NCBI RefSeq assembly: GCF_009602425.1
Contig: NW_022261843.1
Location: forward strand, 6,178 to 70,177
From: Actinia tenebrosa
Taxonomy: Eukaryota > Cnidaria > Anthozoa > Actiniaria > Actiniidae
Length of the DNA: 64,000 nucleotides
Direction of reading: 5' to 3'
Shown: piece after piece, positions 30,624 to 41,265 of the stretch
Numbering within the stretch: the first letter of the stretch is position 1
Layout: every line of letters starts with the position of its first letter
Notes under the pieces: generated by a model
Databases searched by the model: none
The model's input: only the letters and a program-made list of their open reading frames with translations
Told to the model about the DNA's origin: nothing
Program-made: the position numbers and the translations under genes

Positions 30624-32030
30624 TCAGGCAGGGCCAGATTTATTAGACCTTTGAGCTGTTCTGCTTTTACAGAATACCTTGTGCAGCTTCCAATGACCTT
30701 TCTGACACTTTCTTTCACAATACCTTGCCAGCAAACACCCTTCACACTGCTTTAATTTCTTGTCTGCAGATCCACAGTACCAACACATTGGTATGTCTAC
30801 ACAGTGAGGTTTCCCTAACTTTTGGGCGTCCAAATTTTCTACTATCTTTTTTTGTGACTCTAGTGTCAATGGGGCTAGTAAATTTTTAAAGACAGGAACA
30901 TAACGGCGGTTCAAATCATTAGGTGGAGCTGTTGATATGGCCTTAAATATAATGGTAACTTGATCCCTGTCTACGGGAACTGAAAATTCCATTTTTTCAA
31001 TGTTTGGCACATAGTGCACCCACTTCCACAAATTATTTCCACTTTTCACTAACCGCAGGGGATCAACAGTTATAGAATTGCGGTCATCCTTCGAATCCAC
31101 AGCCAAGTCACCGATGAAGCACAAGGCTAATGGGTCTTGTGCTCCACCTATAAATAATGTACTTTCTTCTGCGGCTACGGCAATAGTGTCACCTTTTACA
31201 TTTAGTCGACTTTCAATTATCAATTCTGGGAGCAAAAGCAAGGACCCAGATAAGTTGGAGTACTCCTCTCCAACCATTTCAGCCTTAAAGGCATTACTAG
31301 GAAACTTATACCACATGTTTGAGCCTTTTTTGTATTTCTTGTTAATCAAGTTAGTATAGTTCTCTTTAGCTATCCGCAGCAAGGCGATTTCTTCCTGTAA
31401 GATGTCCTTGTTACTAGCATCGAGATCAAGAATCAGGTTTAACTGCTCTTCTTCTCTTCTCATGTAAGCTTGAAATGCCATTTCAGCCTTTGGATCTTTG
31501 CTCCAACATTGAATCATACTTCTATTAACGAATTCAATTAAAGGGCCTTCCATAGTTGCTAAAGAAACGCCGATGCCAGGAAGAGAGCGAAAAGGAAAGA
31601 ACGCTATCTTATTTTCTGCAGACTTGGCACAACCAATCTTGTTGTAGTTATCCACCAAACGTTTTGCTTTAACGACCGGAAAAATAGTATTCCTTATTTT
31701 TGAAAAGCCAGTATCGGGGCCAGTTATTAAAGGAATTTTACCCTTAAGTCCAGTTAACGAGTTCTTTACAAATTCATCGATCAATGACTCGATCCTTTCA
31801 GGTGATATTTTGCCATAATAGTCCACGAAACACTTCTTGTAAAGATGACCAAGATTGATTTTGATGGTCTTGTTTTCCTTGAACTTAATGCAAATGTTAA
31901 AGTTTATCATTTCTAACTCAAGTTTATCCCTGTGATCAACTTCGATCACTTGTAGGTATTTTTGGTAAAGTCTTTCACCAAATTCATCTGTGGTCATATA
32001 ATATGGTTGCTGCTTCTTGGGAGACGCCAT
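30624..32030 (-). CDS. MYND zinc-finger protein, intronless
   Basis: 468 residues in one exon. The C-terminal MYND finger spans residues 416-454: CWYC, CEGC, YC, C, the HWKLH histidines and a final Cys, all ligands present. MYND fingers bind Pro-rich peptides and mediate protein-protein contacts. The ~400 residues before it are well-formed globular sequence with no SET domain, so it is not a SMYD methyltransferase. Segments such as NTIFPVVK and AVAAEESTLFIGGAQDP recall the DUF1444/YtpQ fold in spacing, but that is only a guess. The start codon lies within a CAAAATGGCG motif, and MASPKKQQPYYM is a plausible N terminus. Divergent from NF1 with 764 bp between start codons. Being intronless among intron-rich neighbours, it may be an old retrocopy that stayed functional. 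Confidence 0.87.
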   Translation of the reverse strand: MASPKKQQPYYMTTDEFGERLYQKYLQVIEVDHRDKLELEMINFNICIKFKENKTIKINLGHLYKKCFVDYYGKISPERIESLIDEFVKNSLTGLKGKIPLITGPDTGFSKIRNTIFPVVKAKRLVDNYNKIGCAKSAENKIAFFPFRSLPGIGVSLATMEGPLIEFVNRSMIQCWSKDPKAEMAFQAYMRREEEQLNLILDLDASNKDILQEEIALLRIAKENYTNLINKKYKKGSNMWYKFPSNAFKAEMVGEEYSNLSGSLLLLPELIIESRLNVKGDTIAVAAEESTLFIGGAQDPLALCFIGDLAVDSKDDRNSITVDPLRLVKSGNNLWKWVHYVPNIEKMEFSVPVDRDQVTIIFKAISTAPPNDLNRRYVPVFKNLLAPLTLESQKKIVENLDAQKLGKPHCVDIPMCWYCGSADKKLKQCEGCLLARYCERKCQKGHWKLHKVFCKSRTAQRSNKSGPA

Positions 32031-32794
32031 TTTGGATTAAGTTGTGGACCGACGCCCAGGCTCTCGCGCTTACCTCTAAGAAAAAAAAGAGAAATGGCAA
32101 TGAAACAAAAGAAACGAGAATGTAAAAGAAAGTAAAGGGAAAACATACCAGTAATATGCTAGAAAACGGTTCATTCAGCTTGTGGAAAGCTGTCATTCGA
32201 AAGACAAAATGTGCCAAAGGAAAGAGGTTTCATTTTCCATTTTATCTGAATCACGTGTTATAAATATAAACTCAAACGTTCACAAATTTATAAAAATACT
32301 AGTAAAGAGCTCAAAAGGTTTCAGTTTGCAGTAGTAAACTCTGCGATGAAATAAGTAGTTGTTTATTTTCGAGCTTCTATTAACTTTTTTCTTTTCGCTT
32401 TTTTTTTTTCTTTTTTCTTTTCTTTTTTTTTTTAATTTCGTCATTTCGTGTGAACACCCCAATGATTAAAAATCAATAGGCTAATAGAAACTAAATCATG
32501 AAAAAGCGTTTTCCTAAAGTTCTTCGAATTCTACGATAACAATTTTGTAAGTTTTTCTTAGGAACTTGGATAGATTTTCAAAAATGTAGTGTGAGTGGGG
32601 GTGTGACGGGGCCGCCATATATGGATAAAGAAGCTATTTATTATGCAGATTACTCCATCTCACTTCCGATATGATGGAGAGATGTTGAACGTTTGTCTTC
32701 TTCTACTTCAGAAATGGGCTCACCGGCCTGAAGTCTGAATCTTGCACTATGGCAACACAACTTTAAATTAAGACCAGAAATGTAGAGAATAAGG
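32031..32794. promoter_or_regulatory. Divergent promoter region, MYND gene and NF1
   Basis: 764 bp between the opposing start codons at 32030 (-) and 32795 (+). No CpG-rich island or clear TATA was seen. A T-rich tract lies at about 32385-32435. Must hold both 5' UTRs; individual elements are not resolvable. Confidence 0.5.
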
Positions 32795-34907
32795 ATGCCT
32801 CGAGAGACTAAGCCAGATGAATGGGTTGTGCTGGTGTTGCGCCGCTTCCAGCAACAGGTAAAAATGGAGCAACATAGCTCCTTCGTATGTCGGAATTAAC
32901 TGAATTATTCTCATCTCTCTTGAAATTATTGCTCCTCAGACTATCCTAGTACATCGTATTCTGCTCTGAATGAGCTTTGTCGGTCGTTGGAGAACTGAAT
33001 TCACTCAAATTACCCCGCATTTTATGACTATTATACTGAAGGTGTTTGAGTTGAACGCCAACACGTACCTACACCATGTAGTTGGCTGCTCATTTTTGCT
33101 CTACCCGCGCGATTCTTTATTTTTTAATTCAATGATGGCTAATCTTTGATGACTAAGCGATATTAAATTAACCCCGAATGAATATCACAGCAAGTTTTCC
33201 ACGTTAAGCTAAAGCCTCCTTCGTATTTAGGTCTAGAAGTAAATTATAATCAACTGGTATTGTTATTATGAAACAACATCAGTCATTGAATTGGACTCGA
33301 CTTGTGTACAGCTAATTCGTTTTCTATGTTAAACACAACAATAAATTATTTTTATGTCGAATAAAAAACATTCCTAGGCACTTTATTCTATCTAATGTTA
33401 TTCTACTAAGTTTGAAATTCAAGTCCTTGTCTTACAACATAAAATATTAAGGTAAATTTACATTGTGTGTTAATTTTAATTTGACCACGTCTGTGGCTTA
33501 CTGTAGATTCGAATTCTTTCACATAAAATATCTAATTACATATTTAATAAATTCTATACAACTACCTTGTATTTAAAACAGCCCTTTAGAGTAAAAAAAA
33601 ACTAGTGTTTTTTGTTTTTTCTGATAAAATATGCTTGGGAAGATTCAAAGGTCAAATTTTCATTGATGGATTTCGTGAGTTCGTAACCCATTAATCCATT
33701 CCAATTTCCTTTAAATTTTATTGAATTCGTACAGTTTCAGAGAATTAAAAAATTCTTTTAATTAATATCCTAACTTTCTTTTTATGCTACTTCATTAACT
33801 ATTTACTTTTGTCATTTGCGTATTGTTTTGATTGTAATTTGATTATGTTGAATGATAAATATACATGTCGTTTGATTTTTTTNTCCACTCAACCCACTTT
33901 ATACCAAAGTGAAATTTTAAAATTGATTTCTAAATATTTCGAAGGACTGAAATGTGTAACCCATGCATTTGTGAATGGTTTCAGCTTGTAATTTTTGTTT
34001 TAGAGTGGTAAGCAGGCAGGCCCGTTTCAGTGCTTAATAAAACAATAAAAGATTACAAAAATATATAGGTATTTCAGGTTAGAACTTGTTTATAAATAAG
34101 TGTGCATCGATACATGAATGTTTGCATTTATGTGCATCATCTATTTGTATAATCTATCANCTAGACATCATAGGTTAAATTAATATTTTTAGTATTGTAT
34201 TAGTAAATTTCTTGTAATACTTATATTTTTCTTCGTAAAGATCAATTTATAATGAATATTAAAAGATTATTTCTTNATAAAAATAGACCTAAAATTTGGT
34301 CAATATTGAATATTAAATTTGCCAAATTTTTAAGATCATACTTCAAATTCATTCAGTTCCTTTGGACAAACAGCATTATCTAACATTTTTTTAGACAAAA
34401 TGTTATTCAATAAAAATAATAAAGAGTGCTTATTCTCAAGTTATTAATGCTGATATACAAAAATACTTGTACGTCACTTGTGCTTGACACTGTCAATATG
34501 TTAAGGCAAGGATTGTTCATCGTTGGAACAAATATTAGTTTTTCTTCTAAAATTCTTTCATATTTTTTTCCTGTTCTATTTTATTATGTATGTCCACTTT
34601 TTCAATTTTATTGGGATTTTTCTACCCTTTATTCCTTTCAGTTGTTCTCTGTTTCACTTCCTTGATTCAACACAGGAAGCCCATTCATCTTTAATCAGCA
34701 TCTTTAAATGATGCATTAATTCTCTAAAGAATGCATTGTTGTGTCTACAGTATAGTAATTTATTTTTGTCTGAAATCTATTTATGGTACCAATAATTAAT
34801 TAATGGTGACAAGATTTGAAAAGACCAAATACTGTCAATCATGCTGTAAGTTCATTAGAGCTATGGTCAAGTATGGGAGTTAAGCACTGTATGAATAAAG
34901 ATTATTA

Positions 34908-34944
<37 letters not shown>

Positions 34945-37900
34945 TACTACTACTACTAAAAATCAACTTCTAAATTCCAATTGGAATTACAGTGGATGAA
35001 TAGCTACTCTGTAGAAATGCCACTGCCAAATCCCATTTATTTATTTATTTTTATTTATTTACTACTACTACTTAAGGTGGCTTCATAGGCAGAAATAAAC
35101 AGCATTATTTGGTTTAATACAGACAACACGTTGATACCTGATAGGCCATGAACCATATTAAAGTCCATAAGTTAAGGGTTAATTCTCAAAATGAATTTGA
35201 TCACATACAATATAGCCATAGCAACACACATCAGCCATAAAGAAGGTAATTTTTTAATTAAAAAATTAAAAACTCTAGTTTGCCAGGGTAATTTTTTAAA
35301 ACTTTAATCTAAATTTATTAGATTATCTTTTATATGACAAGAAAGTGAAAGAGTTGGTACTACAGAATCAAAAAATAAGATTTAGATTTTCCTGAATAAA
35401 GTGTTTTCCATTGTGTGGAATTTGTTCACATTTTGCCAATAACTTTAACTTTGTATGATAGAAGATCTCTACAAATATTAAATTTTTTTACTGTACAGTT
35501 TTTGAATTATTGATGGAAAAATAGTAGCGTGTGAGAGGCCTTTTTGCAATATCATCAAAATAGAATTCTTGAAATTGCGGTATTGTGCATGCTCACCTTC
35601 AAGCACAGTAAACTCTATAAAGCCACATTATAAAACTTTCAATTCTATAAAATGGTTAATAATTTCAGTTACCATTGGAAGGGCCTTTACCAAAGAGCGG
35701 CAATGAAAGCAGAGAGCAGATTAGTGACTGTCTGGTGCATATTAGTGACCACAAGTTCATTAGTGTGGTGTCTGGGCTGGCAAGAATGATTAAAGAACCG
35801 CAGTTCCTGGTAAGTATTAAACACCAAATATCTAGATGTGCTCCAAGCTGACCTCTCTGAGACTCACAGAGTCATAAGCAAAGCAAGTGAAAAAAAGTGT
35901 AAATTACAGTTACAAGAGGTTGACTTGTTTCTCTTGCAGCATTTCCATTTACTTTTCCCGCCAATAACGTTGTATATTTCTTTAGTGTGTGCTAAATTTT
36001 CGAGTATAATTCAGCAACCCATTTTTGGGTTGCTATAATATTGGCAGGAAACAAGTTTGACAAAGTCCTTTGTCCAGTGCATGTTATCCTGGTTGAACTG
36101 CCCATTACATGCTTTATACAGCATACAAGATCCCCCACTTTTGAGGGTGCTCAATAGTTATTGAAGAAGGTGTTCATAAACTTTGATACCCCTTTTGTTT
36201 TTTTTGTTGCAGTCTGCTATGAGCTCAAATAGAATACAACTTGCTTCAGAATCCAATGTGATCATAATGAAAACACTTGTGAAATGTTTCGAAAAGGTAC
36301 ACACAAAGCTATTGGGATTTTAAAATAATTCAGTCCTATCCTATTCAGTATTCAGTATTCACTAATTGATTTATTCATTCATTCCATTATTCTTTTCTTG
36401 AGTCAGTCAGTGGGCCAGTGCGCCAGTGCGCCAGTGCACCAGTGTGTCAGTGTGCCAGTGTGCCAGTGTGTTAATGTGTTAGTGTATCAGTGTGTCAGTC
36501 AGTATGTCAGTATATCAGCCATTCAACCATTCTTTCAGTCTGTTAGTCAGACAGATAGCCAGTCAATCAATCAATCATTAACTTGCATTCCATTGCCATT
36601 GCTTCTAGAATCCTCAGCAATGTGCTGCATTACCAGATGAAGTTCTTCTAAAAATTCTTTTACCAAGTATTTGCCAGGCAAGTATAACAGGTGCTTCTAA
36701 TGCTTGTCAAATGTGCACCTTACATATTACATCAAAAGATTTGAGGCCCTCAGGTTTATTTTTTCTATTTGATTTTGCCATAGATACAGCTCTTAACAAG
36801 CAGAGTTTGTACATGTCTTCCAGTAAAAGAATGTTACAACGAACAAAGTATATTAAATCTAAGTTATCTCATATTCTTATTGTACAGTTTGTCACACAAG
36901 CTAGTGGTATCCCATATGAAGCAGAGCAGAAGGACGAGGCTGCCAAAATACTTTCTCACATCAGCAAGTACCATTTTTCTGTGCTCTTTAATCGTATTGC
37001 GATAAGGTACTTTTGCTGAATCTTTAATGCATTTCAAGAGCCTGTAATATGAGAATGCTTTATATATCTTTAGATTGTATTTCAATTCCTGCTACAACGA
37101 GTCATGTTTTTCATGACATCTTTACTCTTTCCTATTCTTCTTTGTTCATTTAAAAGGCTTTTACAGCAGCCATTTTGTATGCAAAGAACGAAACGTGTTT
37201 TCATAAAAAGAGATTGCATTTCCCAGAGGGGAAAAGTCCATTGTTTTGCTTCATTAAACACCTTAATTTATATTAATTTCTGTCTATTTGTCAGACTTCA
37301 TGTGTTAGCAAATTCTGAAGACAATTCTGATACTGGTGATCTGGAGCTGATTAAACACCTAAATGTCACCAGTTCTTCACTGAAAATTCTTCTTCAAGGT
37401 ATGAAAAAGGAAAAGAAAGGAAGACGGGAAGGAAGGAAGAGAGGAAATGGGATGGAGGGAAGGAGGACGGGAAGGGAAGAAAGAAAGATAGGAAGTGGGA
37501 TGGAGAGAGGAAGGGAAGGAAGGAAGAAAGGTGGGCAGTATGGAAGGAGGGAGGAAGGGAAGGATGGAAGGATGGAAGGGAAGGGGATAGGGAAGGAACG
37601 AAGATGGATGGAGAGAGATAGGAAGGAAGGAAGGAAGAAGGAAGGGAGATGGAAAGGAGGAAAGAAAGAAGGATGAAAGGAAGAAAGAAAGAAAGGGAGA
37701 AAATATGAAGGGGAAGAAGGGAGGGAGCTAGAAGGGGGACAAGAAGGAGAGGAGGAAGAGAGGAAGAGGAGGAGGGAATATGGATGGAGGGTGTAAGTAT
37801 CTTTCAAAGAGAAAGAGAATTTGTATAATACTGTACGTTCGGCAAATAGTAGTTGCAGTTAATGACCATTCTGCATGCATTAATACTTTTTAAAAAAGCA

Positions 37901-40900
37901 CCTCGTTATTCATTTCAAGTACATTTTTTTGGGGGATTATTTTCCATATGTAGAGGGAATCAAGGTGTTCAAAAATCTAAAGAAGCCAGGCCAACTTGCA
38001 TTTGTTGCTGGTCTTGATAAAGTAAGTTTGATTTCTTTTCTTTTCTTTCAAATGTATGGCCCACCAAGATTTTATGTAGCTAGATAACTAGCTAAAAACT
38101 AGTGAGAGCTACGTCGGTGTTTCTAATCAAACAGTAATGATAAGAGGGTAAATTATACACCGTGAAAAGATCGGAAAAAAAGTAAAAGCTTTTTACTTTG
38201 ACGAAGGACTAGCGTCCAAAATGTTAGTAGGTTTTTTCATCTTTTCACGGTGTATAATTTACCCTTTTATCACTACAGGATTTTATGTAGTTTCTTCCAG
38301 TTTGCTATTTCCCATGAATTCCTAGTTTAATAATAAAACAGTGTTAATAATAATAATATTAAAAAACAATGACAATGATTACAAAGCTTCTGTTTGTTTG
38401 TTATCAGGCTATTTGGAACTGGGTTGAAAACACTCCTGAAGAATTTGCTGAGCTACAAAGACAACCATCAAGAGAGCTTTCAGGTAAGCTTTTCTACTCC
38501 TGCATTTAAACCTACCATGGCTGCAGCTTCCCCAATTTTTTGCGCCAAAAATACGATAAAGGAAAAACGTTTACTATCTTTTTATAGCTATTTTTCTTTT
38601 TTGAATATGCTTAATTTCCAAACCTCCCCCCTCCACTTTTCAATATGCTCCACGGTCCCTGATAATGAAGGCAGCGCAATTCTCTGTTGCTCAGGGTTAA
38701 ACTAGTTGATTTTGTGTTATATATTCATGTATTCTTGAGAAGATCTGTGAAAGTATTTGATAAATACCATTGGTTTGTTTTGCCGCTGTAATGAGACTAA
38801 ACCTTAAGTATTTGAGTCTAAATCCATGAAGATAGTGGAATTTTCAAGTTTGAAGAGATCTTTTTTCCATAGACAGGTTTCAAAGTTATTTTGAATGTGA
38901 GCCTAAATGACAAATACAAAATTAATGGTACACAGGAGTGGCGGATCCGGGGGGGCACGGGCCTGGCCCCCCCACAAAATGTTGGTTCACATGAAATATA
39001 AATGCATAGATTCGATTTTTAATACTGTTATTAAGCTATTGTTGTGATTTTTTCCAGTGCCCCCCCCCCCCCAAAGATTTTCAACTTCCGCCACCCCTGG
39101 TACAAATTCCATCGAAAAAAGTGTGATTTCTTTATTTGTATTTTCCCATAAGTCTGGCATGCAAGATTAATTTGAGAGGGGTCTATTGTATTTAGTGTAC
39201 TAATTTTTCTTGTATTTACAGATTTTGCAGAGAGGCTTTTCGATCTTGTTGACAACTTTGCCGAAAACTCGAAGAGAAAAGCTGCTGTCTGGCCATTGCA
39301 GACCATGTTGCTTATTCTTTGTCCTGTAAGTTGTTTGAGTCACTCATAAAATGGCTTCCCAACAAACCTTATTCATCTTGGTGCAGTGTTTTCCCATTTC
39401 AGACCACGTGTCGTTCCCTTGAGTAATATTTCTGTGTTTAACGGTTGTGTATGAGAAGGCACATGAATATGGATACAACTCAAACAGATAATCTTATTCT
39501 CAAGAGAATGACACGTGGTAATAAGCTCTATTGATGCGTTCTGATTGGGCCGTACAAAATATGGGAAGAAACCAAGAGAGCATAAAAAAGAGTTATTTAT
39601 GCTCTCTTGAAGAAACTCATATTTTGCGGCATTTAGCTTAGGAAAGATAAGCAAAATTTTGGTATTCTTTGGTATTGATAGTATGAGGAACGACATATTC
39701 TTTGAACCAAAAACCCAGCGCGCAAAGTCACTGTTAAGAGCAGATTTTGTACGGCCCTGACCGTGACGGTGCCCAATAATGTACAAAAATTTAAGCTGCT
39801 TTAGTGATGATCTTGCTTGTGGGTATTGGATTAAAAGATGTAATGCAGTCACACACGAAATCTAATTATACGACAATCAAATAAAAGTTTTTTTTGTTTA
39901 TTTTAGACTCTTTTGCAAGAAATCGCTACATCGGAAACCGTCACAGACAGTTACAAAGTCAACAAGGTAAAGCATCTTTTTGTGAGCTAGTTTCCTTACA
40001 GTGTATGTATGTCTCATCCCAGTAACATACTCATGAGAACTGTATTTGTTTGCCTATTGGAGCCTATTGTTTGCCTATTGATGCCAATTGCAGGAGCAGG
40101 TGTAGCTCAGTTGGTGCACGGGCATCAGATCTACAGTGTAGAGGTCCACAGTTCGATCCTCAGGATCTCCACATCTGTTTCGACTTCTCTCTGTTCTGTG
40201 TAGCTTCAGCTTTAAATACCCGTAATAAGGAGCACTAATAGTCTGACAGGGATAAAGGGCGCACCTTTACACATAAGCCCCTAGCTCGGGAGAATTAAGC
40301 AACCACTCCCCGCGGTATCAAAGTAAAAAAATAGCTTTATCTTTTAGCACTGTCTAACTAGTATTGCAATAATTATTGCACCTAGGTTGTGCATGAGACG
40401 ACACATGAATCTTATTCACAAGAGAATGACACATGTTCTGAAATAGGAAAACATTATTGGTATATAAAGTTATTTTGCCTTTCTATCAACAGAAAGAGTT
40501 TTTAGACAACCTAAAGAAGGCATTAACCAGCACGAAGACCCTGAGCGAGAGTGCTGCAGTCTCCTCTGTCAAGTTATGTAAAGCAGCAAGCTACATGCGG
40601 CCTGAGGATAACTCTGTTCTTTGTTTCCTCGTATTAACCATCCTTAATGAACTCAAGGTTTGTAAGGAACCCTGAAGACGGGACAATGTAACCAAATCGA
40701 GGCTCTGGGTTGTTTTTTTTTAACTTCAGCCTCAATTTTGGGACATGTTTCCCTTGATTTTATTATTATACCTGCTTATTTTTGGAAAAAAGTTCTTGAA
40801 AATTGCATTAGATAAGACCATACTAACTCTGACGTAATCATTGTGGCCAACCAATCAGCGTGCACGTTATATCTCAAACTACGTCGTGTTTCTAAGGTTC

Positions 40901-41265
40901 TTCTCATGCTCTACAGTGCTTAGAGTGTTTTTATCACAGTATAGAGACATGTGCACGCATTTCAAGTTGCATTCATTAAATATTTTTTGAGGATTTGACA
41001 CAAGCGCTGCTTTGTTCTGATTTTAACTACAAACTACTATATTTCCCGCTATATTTTACAGGCTTTACTCTTCAACCTCAACAAACCGTTCAGCCTTGGT
41101 TCTGGTAGTATTACCTCCACAGAAGATCTGATGGTGGACTGTTTTGTATCCAGCTTCAGGAACAATTATAGAAATATTCAACACTTTGAACCGTGTCTCT
41201 TGACCACTTCGCCTGTTATATTCAACCTAGTGTCTGTAAAGAGTATCTATCTTATCGTTACTGAG
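32795..41265 (+). CDS. NF1: NF1 exons 1-12, N-terminal helical region
   Basis: Exons: 32795-32857, 35669-35809, 36213-36296, 36609-36677, 36888-37006, 37295-37398, 37954-38021, 38408-38483, 39222-39325, 39907-39966, 40493-40657, 41062-41265 (codons 1-419). Matches to human include DEWV with RRFQQQ at the start, CLVHISDHKFISVVSGL, FSVLFNRIAIR, the junction AIWNWVENTPEEF, LFDLVDNFAENSKRKAAVWP, ESAAVSSVKLCKAASYM, and LLFNLNKPFSLGS. Exon 4 ends in CAG|GCAAGT, a GC donor with otherwise strong consensus. Exon 6 ends directly at a 400-bp purine tract. This region is alpha-helical and precedes the Cys/Ser-rich domain. Confidence 0.96.

Noticed and set aside
37394-37807. 137- and 190-codon frames on both strands, Gly/Arg/Glu- or Ser/Pro-rich
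   Set aside because: By-products of the purine tract; only a short part overlaps NF1 exon 6.
40096-40175. tRNA gene
   Set aside because: A and B boxes are present but acceptor and anticodon stems do not pair; SINE head preferred.
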